Counted from the stretch's first letter, positions 34,593 to 43,582 are shown. The stretch is 64,000 nt of DNA from Ga0077555 sp050250755 (GCA_050250755.1 JBFWOB010000013.1:62001-126000); one strand, 5' to 3'. Translations and numbers: made by a program. Notes: generated by a model from the sequence alone, not told the origin.

Positions 34593-34940
34593 ATGTATAT
34601 CGCTATGAATCGGTTCAAAGTTGCAAAGGGTTCCGAAGAGAATTTCGAGCAGCTGTGGCTGACCCGCGACAGCACCTTGCATGAGCTGCCGGGGTTTATC
34701 GAGTTTCATTTGCTCAAGGGGCCGCAGCGCGAAGATCACGTGCTTTATTCATCGCACACCGTTTGGCGCTCCGTCGGCGATTTCGAGAACTGGACGAAGT
34801 CCGAGCAGTTCCGCGCGGCACACGCCAATGCCGGTAACAGCGCTATCCGCCCGTTATATCTCGGTCACCCCGAGTTCGAAGGTTTCCAGGTCCTGCAGGA
34901 AATTTCCTCGGATGGCTCGAAGAAGAGCATTGCGGCCTAA
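34593..34940 (+). CDS. IsdG/HmuQ-type haem-degrading monooxygenase
   Basis: 115 residues of the antibiotic-biosynthesis-monooxygenase fold. The IsdG catalytic triad is fully present at matching positions: Asn6 (MYIAMNRFKV), Trp67 (FENWTKSEQF) and His77 (AAH). The C-terminal YLGHPEFEGFQVLQE is typical of alphaproteobacterial HmuQ/HmuD haem oxygenases. It would open the haem ring in the cytosol and release iron. It is divergent from hmuR and followed 19 bp later by the HutX-like gene, forming a cytosolic haem-handling pair. Confidence 0.93.
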   Translation: MYIAMNRFKVAKGSEENFEQLWLTRDSTLHELPGFIEFHLLKGPQREDHVLYSSHTVWRSVGDFENWTKSEQFRAAHANAGNSAIRPLYLGHPEFEGFQVLQEISSDGSKKSIAA

Positions 34941-34959
34941 GCCGGTGGGATGCTGACCA

Positions 34960-35472
34960 ATGTCCGTTGCCTCTGCGTCCGATGGCACCTCTCTTGCCGA
35001 GAGACTGGCCGAGAATCCGGATGGTGTGCTCGAGCGGATTGCCGCTGAGCATGGTGTCTCGACAAGAGACGTGGTCGCCGCGCTGCCGGAAGCCCATCAA
35101 AGCTTCATTGCAGGCGATCGCTTTCAAGAGGTGATGACGGCCCTCGAGGCGTGGGGAGAAGTGCTCTTCATCGTCCACACGCCTGACATCGTTCTGGAGT
35201 GCGTCGGACGTATTCCTCCGGGCACGATTGGCCGAGGGTACTACAATCTCCACGGCGACAGCCCGATCGGGGGGCACATCCGATACGAATCGTGCGACTC
35301 GATCGCCTTTGTCTCCAGGCCGTTCATGGGACGGCAATCGTGCTCGATCCAATTCTTCAATGCGGCCGGCGAAGCAATGTTCAAGGTGTTTGTCCGTCGG
35401 GACGCCGAGCGCAACCTCCTGCAGGATCAGGTTGCACTCTTCGAGGCCTTGCGGACGCGTTTGGCGGGGTGA
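34960..35472 (+). CDS. hutX: Cytosolic haem carrier, HutX/HuvX-type
   Basis: 170 residues. It matches the HutX/HuvX haem-utilisation family: an N-terminal helical part (LAENPDGVLERIAAEHGVST), VVAALPEAHQ, then the core WGEVLFIVHTPDIVLECVGRIPPG, GYYNLHGDSPIGGHIRYESC and a C-terminal FKVFVRRDAERNLLQDQV. The family dimerises, binds haem in the cytosol and passes it to degrading enzymes. It follows the IsdG-type gene closely, consistent with hand-over of haem to that enzyme. A 9-bp GC hairpin lies ten bases after the stop. Confidence 0.92.
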   Translation: MSVASASDGTSLAERLAENPDGVLERIAAEHGVSTRDVVAALPEAHQSFIAGDRFQEVMTALEAWGEVLFIVHTPDIVLECVGRIPPGTIGRGYYNLHGDSPIGGHIRYESCDSIAFVSRPFMGRQSCSIQFFNAAGEAMFKVFVRRDAERNLLQDQVALFEALRTRLAG

Positions 35473-35482
35473 TATCGGACGC

Positions 35483-35515
35483 GCGCTGCGGCGTGTGGAC
35501 ATCACACCGCAGCGC
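35483..35515 (+). terminator. Hairpin after hutX
   Basis: GCGCTGCGG (35483-35491) pairs with CCGCAGCGC (35507-35515), extended by TGTG/CACA past a small bulge. There is no T-run, so it is an imperfect intrinsic terminator candidate. Confidence 0.45.
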
Positions 35516-35615
35516 CGCCCGTCGTCGCGCCGGCTACCTTGAGCGGACCGACATTGGGCATTGGATTCAAACGGGTGAGACAAATAGTGCTGCCAGATAT
35601 TCGGTCGGCATTTCT

Positions 35616-35644
35616 TGACTATCGAAATATAGATTGAGATAACC
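35616..35644 (+). promoter_or_regulatory. Candidate promoter of exbB-exbD-tonB
   Basis: TTGACT (35616-35621), a 17-bp spacer and GATAAC (35639-35644) lie about 60 bp before the exbB ATG. The spacing and -35 are good. Confidence 0.55.
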
Positions 35645-35704
35645 CCACTGCGACACCCATAGAGGGACGTCCGCCGAAGCCAACGTTGGCGAGTTGAAAG
35701 GGCT

Positions 35705-37030
35705 ATGCTCTCAATGGTGCGACGCAAACTGACCCGAGACCCCGGATCTTCAAACAGTTCCCGCAAGGGAAGGGTTGTCACGGCTGTGCGCCGTTCAGGG
35801 ATGGCCCCGGCTCTGCTGCTGGCCATGCTGATGGGCTACACGTGTTGGATTTCAGCGGTTTCGGCCCAGGAGAGCTCGAGTCCGCCGGCAACGAATGTTC
35901 CGGCCGCGGATCGGACGCAAGATACGTGGGCGCCAGTGCAGGGGGCGACTCCGGTGCAGGAGACGCCGAAGATTGCTGAGCCGTCGCCGGCTGCGCCGAT
36001 GTTCCGGGCTCCGGCGACAATGGCGCCACAAGGGATCGAACCACAGAGCGCGACGCCACAAACTGGCGCGTCTCAGGCAGAGCAGCCCGACCCGGCAGCG
36101 GCGCCAATGGCGTCACCGGGCGCGCCCGCGACCCAATCAACGGCTGACTCGCCAGCCGAGCCTTCGGCCGCGGTGTCGCCGTCAACAAGTGCATCTTCTT
36201 CGACCGAGGCCCCAGCAGCAGGCGCACCGGCCGCCGCGACGTCGGAGCAGCACTCAGCCGGCGCAGGCGCAACTCAAGGGCCGCAGGCGGCCAAAAAAAG
36301 CGGCGCCGAGAACCATCCATATGCGCTTCCAAGCGAGCTATCGCCTTGGGGTATGTTCCTGGCGGCGGACATTGTCGTCAAAACCGTCATGATTGGGCTC
36401 GCGGTAGCATCGTTTTTGGTCTGGACGATATGGATCGCCAAGACCGTACAGCTGGCGGTCGGGCGTCGCAGGTTTTCGGCTGACCTTCGCGCGATCCGTT
36501 CTCAGCCATCTCTCAACTCTGCCCTTGATGCGGTGCGCCAGCGTAAATCGCTGGCATCCGCCATGCTGGAAGTCGCCCTGCGGGAAAGGCAAACCTCAGG
36601 CGGTGCTCTGAGGCCCGGCTCGCTCGATCGAATCCGGTCCCGACTTAGCGAGATCGAACTCGGCGTTTCGCGCGATATCCGTGGCGGTATGAGTTTTCTG
36701 GCGACGGTCGCGGCAACGGCTCCGTTCATTGGTCTGTTCGGCACCGTCTGGGGCATCATGAACAGCTTCATCGGCATCTCGAAGTCGCAGACGACGAACC
36801 TTGCCGTGGTAGCTCCAGGCATCGCCGAGGCCCTGCTTGCAACGGCGATCGGTCTTGTTGCTGCGATTCCCGCGGTGATCCTCTACAATAACCTTGGAAA
36901 GGGTGTGAGCGCCTATAGGCGACTCTCGCGCGAGACTCGAGGTGAAGTCGAGCGTATTGCATCGCGTGAGCTGGACGAGCCGGCGACGGACTATCGTCGA
37001 TATCCAGGCTTGGCAGCAGCAGCGGAGTAG
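35705..37030 (+). CDS. exbB: TonB-system proton channel subunit ExbB
   Basis: 441 residues, much longer than the ~240 of enteric ExbB because of an N-terminal extension. A signal-like helix (ALLLAMLMGYTCWISAVSAQ, about 38-57) is followed by about 150 residues rich in Ala, Pro, Ser and Gln. The MotA/TolQ/ExbB domain (about 205-425) has three helices, with the hallmark ATAPFIGLFGTVWGIMNSF near residue 345 and IAEALLATAIGLVAAIPAV near 380. With ExbD it converts proton-motive force for TonB. Such long leaders are common in rhizobial ExbB. It is first in an exbB-exbD-tonB operon that could energise both the haem and the B12 receptors. Confidence 0.95.
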   Translation: MLSMVRRKLTRDPGSSNSSRKGRVVTAVRRSGMAPALLLAMLMGYTCWISAVSAQESSSPPATNVPAADRTQDTWAPVQGATPVQETPKIAEPSPAAPMFRAPATMAPQGIEPQSATPQTGASQAEQPDPAAAPMASPGAPATQSTADSPAEPSAAVSPSTSASSSTEAPAAGAPAAATSEQHSAGAGATQGPQAAKKSGAENHPYALPSELSPWGMFLAADIVVKTVMIGLAVASFLVWTIWIAKTVQLAVGRRRFSADLRAIRSQPSLNSALDAVRQRKSLASAMLEVALRERQTSGGALRPGSLDRIRSRLSEIELGVSRDIRGGMSFLATVAATAPFIGLFGTVWGIMNSFIGISKSQTTNLAVVAPGIAEALLATAIGLVAAIPAVILYNNLGKGVSAYRRLSRETRGEVERIASRELDEPATDYRRYPGLAAAAE

Positions 37031-37035
37031 CTCTG

Positions 37036-37497
37036 GTGGCGGGGAGCGTTCAGGACAGCGACGACGATCTCGATGATCTCGACGAGAACAGCGAGATCAA
37101 CATTACGCCGTTTATCGACGTAATGCTCGTCTTGCTGATCATTTTCATGGTGGCGGCACCGCTCTCGACGGTCGATGTGCAGGTCAACCTGCCAGTCGCG
37201 ACGGCAAAGCCGCAGCCGAGACCGGAAAAGCCTGTATTTGTGACGCTCAAGGCTGATCGCACCCTGGCCGTTGGCGAGGCTGCGGTCGAGCGAAGGGCGC
37301 TTGTCTCGAGGTTGGACGATGCCACGCACAGCAATCGCGAGGCGCGGCTTTTCCTCAGAGCCGACAAGGATGTGAACTACGGCGAGGTGCTTGGCGTGCT
37401 CGATCAGATGCGGGCCGCTGGGTATCTCAAGGTTGGTTTGGTCGCGCTTGAGGCCGTCGGTAGCCAACCTCCATCTGCGGGTTCCGGAGCACGCTGA
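37036..37497 (+). CDS. exbD: TonB-system proton channel subunit ExbD
   Basis: 153 residues. An acidic N-terminus precedes INITPFIDVMLVLLIIFMVA, the single membrane helix containing the essential Asp that carries protons. A periplasmic domain follows (VDVQVNLPVATAKP to the end). The GTG at 37036 has GGAG nine bases upstream and lies five bases after the exbB stop. The stop overlaps the tonB start (TGATG). It forms the ion-conducting core with ExbB in the inner membrane. Confidence 0.95.
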   Translation: MAGSVQDSDDDLDDLDENSEINITPFIDVMLVLLIIFMVAAPLSTVDVQVNLPVATAKPQPRPEKPVFVTLKADRTLAVGEAAVERRALVSRLDDATHSNREARLFLRADKDVNYGEVLGVLDQMRAAGYLKVGLVALEAVGSQPPSAGSGAR

Positions 37498-38318
37498 TGC
37501 TGCAACTCGAGGCGCCACGTACCAAGTTCGCAAGATGGGCAATCGCCTTCGGATTGGTGGCAGCCGTCCATGGCGGAGCATTGGCGTTCGTTTTGCGTCC
37601 CGAACCGGTCGATGATTGGGAAAGCCAGGCCGGCGGTGCCTTCATCATCGAGCTTTCGCCCATCACGGCATCGCCCAGCGAGGAAAACCACGAGATCGCG
37701 GTCGGCGAGAAGAGCGCGGAAATCGCGCCCGTTGCAGCTTCAGCGCCCCAGGTTGCTTCGGTCGCCGAGCCAGTACCTGTCGACGAACCCATCTTGCCGG
37801 AAACCACGGAGCCACCGCCCGACGATGCGGTGGCCAAGCGTCCCGAGGAGAAGCTTCCCGAAGAGGAGAAGCCCCCTGAGGAAAGCGCCGCACAAGCCGA
37901 GGACGCGCCCGCCGTTGCACCGGTTGCGGCGAGCGAGGCTGCTGCCCCGCAAAAGATCGAGAACGCCACCGAGACATCCGATGTTCCGAAGGGCGCGAAC
38001 GTCGGTCTGTCACGCGTCGACCGCCAAGCCATCCAGAATTGGCAGCGCGATCTCGTGGTGCATATCAATAAGAAGAAGAGGTATCCGGCGAAGGCACGGG
38101 AGGCCCGTCAGCACGGCATCGTCACTGTCGCTTTCACGATGGATCGCAAGGGGCAACTCGTGCGCGTCGCCATCTTCAAGGGGGCGGGGTACGAGGCGCT
38201 GGATGAGGCGGCTATCGATATGCTCAAGCGCGCCAATCCGCTACCGACCCCGCCGGACGCGATGGTCGGCGAGACGTTCGAGTTCGTCGTTCCCGTACGA
38301 TTCCGCTGGAAAGACTGA
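37497..38318 (+). CDS. tonB: TonB energy-transducing protein
   Basis: 273 residues. One N-terminal helix (WAIAFGLVAAVHGGALAFVL, about 14-33), which includes the His found in TonB signal anchors, is followed by an acidic Pro/Glu/Lys-rich spacer (about 50-165). The C-terminal TonB domain (about 185-273) starts WQRDLVVHINKKKRYPAKAR and contains GIVTVAFTMDRKGQLVRVAI and the final FVVPVRFRW. It spans the periplasm to contact the TonB boxes of outer-membrane receptors. No other TonB is in the window, so hmuR and btuB are natural clients. Confidence 0.95.
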   Translation: MLQLEAPRTKFARWAIAFGLVAAVHGGALAFVLRPEPVDDWESQAGGAFIIELSPITASPSEENHEIAVGEKSAEIAPVAASAPQVASVAEPVPVDEPILPETTEPPPDDAVAKRPEEKLPEEEKPPEESAAQAEDAPAVAPVAASEAAAPQKIENATETSDVPKGANVGLSRVDRQAIQNWQRDLVVHINKKKRYPAKAREARQHGIVTVAFTMDRKGQLVRVAIFKGAGYEALDEAAIDMLKRANPLPTPPDAMVGETFEFVVPVRFRWKD

Positions 38319-38343
38319 GCACACCACGCCGCCCGACTTCCTC

Positions 38344-39093
38344 TTAAGCCTGCGGACGCTTTGCCAGCGCTACGAGAGTTGGGCGTAGCTCGTCGGGCGA
38401 TTGGAGCGATTGATCAAACCACAGGCGCGCGATTTCATCGCCGCAAACGAGGTCGAGACCTTCAGGGTCCAGACACGCGAGTTTCCAACCGCTCTCTTTC
38501 CTGCCGACGCTCGCTGCATAGCGGTCGACGGCGTCTGCATGGTCCGAATTCATGTGGGCCACGGCGCCGGCCTCGGCGACCTCGAGCTGCTCAAATCCCG
38601 CCATCGGACACGCGAGATCGGCAGCTTGTGGGGCGAAGGCTTTGCCGAAGCCGCCATTGAGGGATGCGCGTGTAATAGCGAAGCGCCAGAACGCGAAATC
38701 AGGAAAATCGACATAGAGAGAACTCTTCGGATGCCGCATCAGGTAGCGGGCCTTGACGCGGTCGCGCTCTACCCCTTCGGTCAATTTTTCTGCGCGACCA
38801 ATCAATGTGATACGCGGATACGCCAGTGGGTCTCCTTTACCCGGCTCGCCGACCAGCAAGGAACACCGCGGGTCTGACTCCAGATTGGTGAAATGTCCGG
38901 AGAGCCGAGAAATGAGGAAGATTGGGTCGCCGCCCATCGTGGTCGCCAGGCTGACGCGGCTAGCCGCGGGCGATCCATCTATCGGGTCCAGCGTGGCGAG
39001 CGACGCGTAGCGACCCTTGCGCACCAGGTTCTTAGCGAGGCGGCGAGCCTCGTCGTCCACCGGTTGGAGAACGTCCTTCTTCTTCTCGGTCAT
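38344..39093 (-). CDS. hugZ: HugZ-type haem-utilisation protein (split-barrel flavin-reductase fold)
   Basis: 249 residues. The N-terminal pyridoxamine-phosphate-oxidase-like split barrel (about 10-170) includes GRYASLATLDPIDGSPAASR and FTNLESDPRCSLLVGEPGKGDPLAYPR (family segment). The C-terminal domain has GAVAHMNSDHADAVDRYA, the HMNxDH signature of HugZ-type haem oxygenases and iron-utilisation proteins. It converges with tonB, 25 bp apart. AGGAAGG precedes the ATG at 39093. Having both an IsdG-type and a HugZ-type protein gives two possible haem-processing routes; which one degrades haem here is not shown. Confidence 0.9.
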   Translation of the reverse strand: MTEKKKDVLQPVDDEARRLAKNLVRKGRYASLATLDPIDGSPAASRVSLATTMGGDPIFLISRLSGHFTNLESDPRCSLLVGEPGKGDPLAYPRITLIGRAEKLTEGVERDRVKARYLMRHPKSSLYVDFPDFAFWRFAITRASLNGGFGKAFAPQAADLACPMAGFEQLEVAEAGAVAHMNSDHADAVDRYAASVGRKESGWKLACLDPEGLDLVCGDEIARLWFDQSLQSPDELRPTLVALAKRPQA

Positions 39094-39561
39094 CTCTTGC
39101 CTTCCTGCTGAGCCCTGCGCTCGTGCGGACACACGCAATGCGACACGCCCGGCCCGCCTGTGGCGTCACATCCGCATCGGCTTGCTCGACGTTTCGCAGC
39201 GGAGAAGACAATTCTGCATGCGCAGAGTCAAGAAATGTCACGTTTGGAAATGCCTCGGATGCGAGTGTTCGTCCGGAACGTGCGGATCATGCAACTCACC
39301 GCGATTAATCTGCTGCGGCCTGCATCTAATTCTTGACAAACGACGTAATGTTTTTGCAGAATTGTAACGGTTCTAATGTTGCGTCAAAATGCTGACGGGA
39401 CGTGGGAACACCAATGGGAGGGGATTTCCTGGGCGAGCTAGCGGTGTAGACGCTCCCTGCCAACAGGAAATCGAAGGCGCTGTAATCGCGCCTCAGTTTC
39501 GGGAGGGGTCCTGCGTGAACGCGGGGCCTGTTGCGGAGCGTCAAACCGATAGGCGATTGGC
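39094..39561. other. Divergent region between hugZ and the Rrf2 regulator
   Basis: About 470 bp without a supported gene. The AT-rich stretch around 39320-39380 is the likely control region and is listed separately. Confidence 0.5.
39333..39374 (+). promoter_or_regulatory. AT-rich promoter/operator candidate in the hugZ-rrf2 gap
   Basis: TTGACA (39333-39338) is followed 17 bp later by a weak GCAGAA, and AGAA/TTCT arms at 39358-39361 and 39371-39374 form a short dyad. It resembles an iron-regulator target only loosely. Confidence 0.3.
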
Positions 39562-40056
39562 ATGCGACTGAACAAATCGACGGGTCACGCTATCCGTATC
39601 ATGATCGAGTGCTCGCGAGCCCAGTCTCGTTTGGTCAAGGTCGCCGATCTCGCGGCGGGCCTGGATCTGAGCATGCAGAATGTCTTCAAGATCGTGCACA
39701 TTCTATCGCGCGCGCAACTGGTGGCTTGCACGAGGGGGCGGCATGGCGGCGTGAGATTAGCGCGTGACGCCGATACAATTCGGCTTGGCGACGTCGTACG
39801 GGCGATGGAAGCCACCGATCTTGCCGAGGATGATCGGCTGCCGCCCGTGGGCGAGCGCCGCTCCGGCGCAGCCGATGTCAACCAGGCGCTCGAACTTGCA
39901 CTCGAGGCGTTCATCGATGTTCTCGATCGTCACACGCTGGCGGCGATGGCGGGCCGTTTCCCGCTGAACGAGAGCGCTGTGCAGCCTAGCGAAGATTCGA
40001 GCTCCAGGCGCCGAAGCCGTACCGTGCGCGGAGCCCCGGCCACCGCGCACCGGTAA
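39562..40056 (+). CDS. Rrf2-family transcriptional regulator lacking Fe-S cysteines
   Basis: 164 residues. The N-terminal winged helix is clearly Rrf2: MRLNKSTGHAIRIMIECSRA, LVKVADLAAGLDLSMQNVFKIV as the recognition region and ACTRGRHGGVRLARDADTIRLGDVVRAME, the wing. RirA, NsrR and IscR carry three clustered cysteines just after this; here the segment TDLAEDDRLPPVGERRSGA has none. It therefore probably does not bind a canonical Fe-S cluster and must sense something else or be constitutive. The extended C-terminus is Ser/Arg-rich. It lies at the edge of the haem island; regulation of that island is a guess. Confidence 0.88.
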   Translation: MRLNKSTGHAIRIMIECSRAQSRLVKVADLAAGLDLSMQNVFKIVHILSRAQLVACTRGRHGGVRLARDADTIRLGDVVRAMEATDLAEDDRLPPVGERRSGAADVNQALELALEAFIDVLDRHTLAAMAGRFPLNESAVQPSEDSSSRRRSRTVRGAPATAHR

Positions 40057-40130
40057 TGCATCCGATCGGCCGAAACCGGCCTGCACGGCCGCGCGTCGTT
40101 GTGTGTGGCGATGTCCGATGTCGCTTCACC

Positions 40131-42035
40131 TCACGACCTGCCGGCAGACGTGTGATCGCCATCCTCGCGACTAGCAGGTGCCGGCTGATCGACGGGCGCG
40201 AAGGCATCGGTGCGCAAAACATCGGAAAGTGAAGCGCTCGTCGGTGACGTCGCGGCAGTCAGCACGGGTGACAGAACGAGACCCAGCAGGATTGGGCTCA
40301 ACCACAGAAACGCGTACCACGAAAGTGACGCAGCAACGATCGCCAGCGCCACGCCCACGCTGACGTGAAAGGCGTGAAACCGCATCGCCTCACTGAAACG
40401 GATTCCAGTCGCCCCACGGTTCTGCGCCCGCCAGCCTGAGTCCCGGCCGACGAGAATTTCGGCCAGACTTTTCATGTGAAGCAGCATGGCGACAGGCGCC
40501 AGCAGCGCGCTGTAAACGACCTCAATCCACCATCCAATATGGATCCGCCACAGCACGCCCAGACTATGGCCGCGACGCACGGCGGCAAAGAGGGCCATCG
40601 ACAGCCCGATTATCTTCGGCAGGAAGACGACAACGAGCGTGCCCACCAGAAGGCGGAGGCCGGCCTGGGGATCGAAGATCGGCCATACTGGGAAAAGCGT
40701 CTTTTGATCGGCAAAATAAGCGATGGTCCGCTCCTGCTCTTGCCAGACGAGCAGAAGGCCGAGCCCGATCATGGCCGCCCAAAGCGCTGATGAGAGGTAC
40801 GAGAGAATACCCATCGCAAGATGGATGCGGCTGATCGGACGGATGCCGTCGGCGGGCAGGATGACGCCATGCTGCAGGTTTCCCTGCATCCATCGGCGAT
40901 CGCGGACAGCCATATCCACGAGCGATTGCGGCGTGCCCTCATAACTGCCGTGAAGGCTGGTGACGAGCGCCACGCGCCAGCCCGCACGGCGAAGAAGGGC
41001 AGCCTCGACGAAGTCGTGACTTTGAATATGGCCGCCGAACGGAGCTTGGCCGGGCAAGACGGGCAAGCCGGCGCATTCGGCGAACGCACGCGTTCTGATA
41101 ATCGCGTTGTGCCCCCAGTAATTGCCGCTGCCGCCTTGCCACGCCGCGTATCCTGCGGCGGCAAGGCGCCCGGAAAGCGCGCTGGCAAATTCCTGCAGAC
41201 GCCCGAACACGGTGGACGATCCGATCAGCCGCGGCACGGTCTGGATCAGCGCCGTGTCGGGCCGCTGTTGCATCGTGGCGACGAGGCATCTCAACGTCTC
41301 CGCCGACATGCGGCTGTCTGCATCGAAAACGACGAAATGCGTAAAATCGTGGCCCCACCGGGTAACCCAGTCCGCGATGTTGCCCGCCTTTTTACCGATG
41401 TTTTTATCCCGATTGCGATACGTCACCGATATTCGCGGCGCGAGATTATCCGAGAGGACGTCGAATACGCTCCGCTCCGAATGGCGACTGGCCTCGCTCT
41501 GGCTATCGCTGAGCACGAAGATGCTGAAATGGGTGAGCAAGTCCTGGCTGTCGAGATCATCGACGAGGGCCGCGACATTAGCGGCAATATCCTCAGGGTC
41601 CTCATGATAGATCGGAAAAAGAAGCGCCGTCCGCTCGGTGAGTTCCGTCGTCGGGCTGGCGAGAGGAACGGTATCCGTTTGGCCGTCCAACATCAGAATG
41701 ATGGCGCCAAGGGCCGTATTAGCCGTTCCAAAGGCCATCCAACTGAATCCCAGAGTGGAGACCGAAAGGAACGCAAAATGCAAAATGGTCCCGCCCTCGG
41801 AGTGAATGGCGAGGGCTCTCGTCAAGCCCCATGCGAATAACGCGGTCAACGCGCACGTCAACGCGATGAGAAAAATACGCGCCGCATAGACGCGGCCAGC
41901 CGCGTCGGGTCCACTGTCGCGCAACTGTTGGCGCTCGGCACCCTTCCCGTAAAGCGGCTGAGGTGGCATCGCAAGTCGCGCGGAAACGCTTGCTTCACGA
42001 GCATCCGTTTCGTTCCGCGAAATTTGCGTTGTCAT
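40131..42035 (-). CDS. opgH: Osmoregulated periplasmic glucan glucosyltransferase OpgH (MdoH)
   Basis: About 634 residues. The GT2 domain (about 105-330) has LLFPIYHEDPEDIAANV, FVVFDADSRM (metal-binding DxD type) and RDRRWMQGNLQH (QxxRW-like product-binding motif). Several membrane helices precede and follow it. OpgH polymerises UDP-glucose into the linear beta-glucan backbone while moving it to the periplasm. ATG 42035 overlaps the opgG stop in an ATGA and is preferred; ATG 42050 and 42062 are in frame. It is shorter than the ~850-residue E. coli enzyme, as usual in alphaproteobacteria. Confidence 0.94.
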   Translation of the reverse strand: MTTQISRNETDAREASVSARLAMPPQPLYGKGAERQQLRDSGPDAAGRVYAARIFLIALTCALTALFAWGLTRALAIHSEGGTILHFAFLSVSTLGFSWMAFGTANTALGAIILMLDGQTDTVPLASPTTELTERTALLFPIYHEDPEDIAANVAALVDDLDSQDLLTHFSIFVLSDSQSEASRHSERSVFDVLSDNLAPRISVTYRNRDKNIGKKAGNIADWVTRWGHDFTHFVVFDADSRMSAETLRCLVATMQQRPDTALIQTVPRLIGSSTVFGRLQEFASALSGRLAAAGYAAWQGGSGNYWGHNAIIRTRAFAECAGLPVLPGQAPFGGHIQSHDFVEAALLRRAGWRVALVTSLHGSYEGTPQSLVDMAVRDRRWMQGNLQHGVILPADGIRPISRIHLAMGILSYLSSALWAAMIGLGLLLVWQEQERTIAYFADQKTLFPVWPIFDPQAGLRLLVGTLVVVFLPKIIGLSMALFAAVRRGHSLGVLWRIHIGWWIEVVYSALLAPVAMLLHMKSLAEILVGRDSGWRAQNRGATGIRFSEAMRFHAFHVSVGVALAIVAASLSWYAFLWLSPILLGLVLSPVLTAATSPTSASLSDVLRTDAFAPVDQPAPASREDGDHTSAGRS

Positions 42036-43582
42036 TTTCGCTTTGTCCATCGGTAGAGCCAAATCTCCGGGTTGCGGTCGTTCCAGGGACTCACGGAGAG
42101 ACGCAGCTCAGCAAGCTCGGCGTCTTCCGGAGAAAGAATGAAACTCACCCTGAAACCCCGTGTTTCAGGATTTGCATGAACTGTTAGATCGCTAATTGTG
42201 CCGGCCGATGAATGTACCTCGGCAACGGGCAGCTTGGCTTCCTGGTTGTCATCGTCGCGATAATCGACAACGAAGCGGTAACCGAGCGTTTTGCGGGAAG
42301 GGACGACGCCCACTCGCGTAGCTGAGACCCAAGGACCGGCCGCCTGCGTCGGCGCGTCATCGCGCCAGCGCAGGCGATATGAAAACGAATAGGGTTGCTG
42401 AGCTTTGGCCGCGGTCGCAGGACGGAAGAATGCGACAATATTGTCATGGATTTCTTCCTCGGTCGGGATTTCGACCAACGTGACATGCCCATTCTCGAAA
42501 CCGGATATTGGCTCGACCCAAAGGCTTGGTCGCCGCTCGTAATGAGCCTCGAGATCCTGATATCCAGAGAATGCCCTGTGGCGCTGGATCAATCCGAAGC
42601 CACGTATAGCTGGGTCCATGAATGAGCTGACCTGCAGCGATCTCGGATTGGAGAGCGGCCGCCAAATGCGCTCGTTTTTCCCGTTGAGAAATGCGAGCCC
42701 GTCGGAATCGTGCACGCGAGGTCGAAAGTCTTCGACGCGTGTCGGATTGCTCGGACCCAGGAGAAACATGCTCGTGAGCGGCGCAAGGCCAAGATCGTTG
42801 ACATCGCGTCTGGCGAAGAGCGTGGCAGACACGTCGACCACGGTTTCCTTCCCGGGTGTCACAACGAAAGTGTAGGCGCCGGTCGTCGAGGGGCTGTCGA
42901 GCAGGGCGTGCACTTTCACCGACTTGGATGTTGGTGCTGGTTTCTCGATCCAGAAGTGTCTGAACTCGGGAAACTCCTCGCCGGTCGGCTTCGCTGTGCC
43001 GATCGCCAGTCCGCGGGCCGAGAGTCCATAAACATGACGTTCCCCGAGCGCGCGGAAATAGGTTGCCCCTTGGAAAGCTATGATCTCATCCGCAATCCCA
43101 GGCGCGTTGAGCGGCCCGTTGATGCGAAAGCCCGAAAGCGGCACGACGGGCGGAGGTGGGACATCAGGCTTTCGCTCTCGATGGTCGGCGAAATCATCGC
43201 TGCTGAGGGTGATGGGCCTTTGCGCGCCATTCTCGATGACGCTCAAGTCGACCTGATGATTGAACAGCCATCCGGCTGGGAGCGCGTGAATCTCGAAACG
43301 TGGCGGTTTTGCTGCCCAAAGCGCGCGATCGTTTTTCAACTGCAGTCGCTTGTAGCTGTCGTACCCGTCCGGCAACCAGGGCTGTTTCAGCGGCTGCGGA
43401 CGGTTATACGGTTGACCGGCGAGCCGACGCGCCTCTGCTATCAGCTCCTCGATCCCGAATATGGTCGGCGGAGACGCAGTTGCGCCCCCGACTGCCTTTG
43501 CGTCTTCACCCGTCGGCGCTTGGGCCATGGCCACGCCCATGGGAAGCCAAAGACATAGGAGAATGGCGCTGACGCGCACCAT
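42032..43582 (-). CDS. opgG: Periplasmic glucan biosynthesis protein OpgG (MdoG)
   Basis: About 516 residues. The signal peptide MVRVSAILLCLWLPMGVAMA supports the ATG at 43582, which has GGTGGGA upstream; the frame stays open to 43816. The mature protein starts near FGIEELIAEARRLAGQPY. OpgG/MdoD landmarks are LPAGWLFNHQVDLSVIENG, FQGATYFRALG and FGLIQRHRAFSGYQDLEAHYERRPSLWVEP, the conserved block of the family, then RLRWRDDAPTQAAGPWVSATR. It shapes or branches the nascent glucan in the periplasm. With opgH it forms a coupled two-gene operon. Confidence 0.95.
   Translation of the reverse strand: MVRVSAILLCLWLPMGVAMAQAPTGEDAKAVGGATASPPTIFGIEELIAEARRLAGQPYNRPQPLKQPWLPDGYDSYKRLQLKNDRALWAAKPPRFEIHALPAGWLFNHQVDLSVIENGAQRPITLSSDDFADHRERKPDVPPPPVVPLSGFRINGPLNAPGIADEIIAFQGATYFRALGERHVYGLSARGLAIGTAKPTGEEFPEFRHFWIEKPAPTSKSVKVHALLDSPSTTGAYTFVVTPGKETVVDVSATLFARRDVNDLGLAPLTSMFLLGPSNPTRVEDFRPRVHDSDGLAFLNGKNERIWRPLSNPRSLQVSSFMDPAIRGFGLIQRHRAFSGYQDLEAHYERRPSLWVEPISGFENGHVTLVEIPTEEEIHDNIVAFFRPATAAKAQQPYSFSYRLRWRDDAPTQAAGPWVSATRVGVVPSRKTLGYRFVVDYRDDDNQEAKLPVAEVHSSAGTISDLTVHANPETRGFRVSFILSPEDAELAELRLSVSPWNDRNPEIWLYRWTKRK

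Noticed and set aside
40821..41840. 339-aa plus-strand frame
   Set aside because: Antisense to opgH, which shows intact GT2 motifs.
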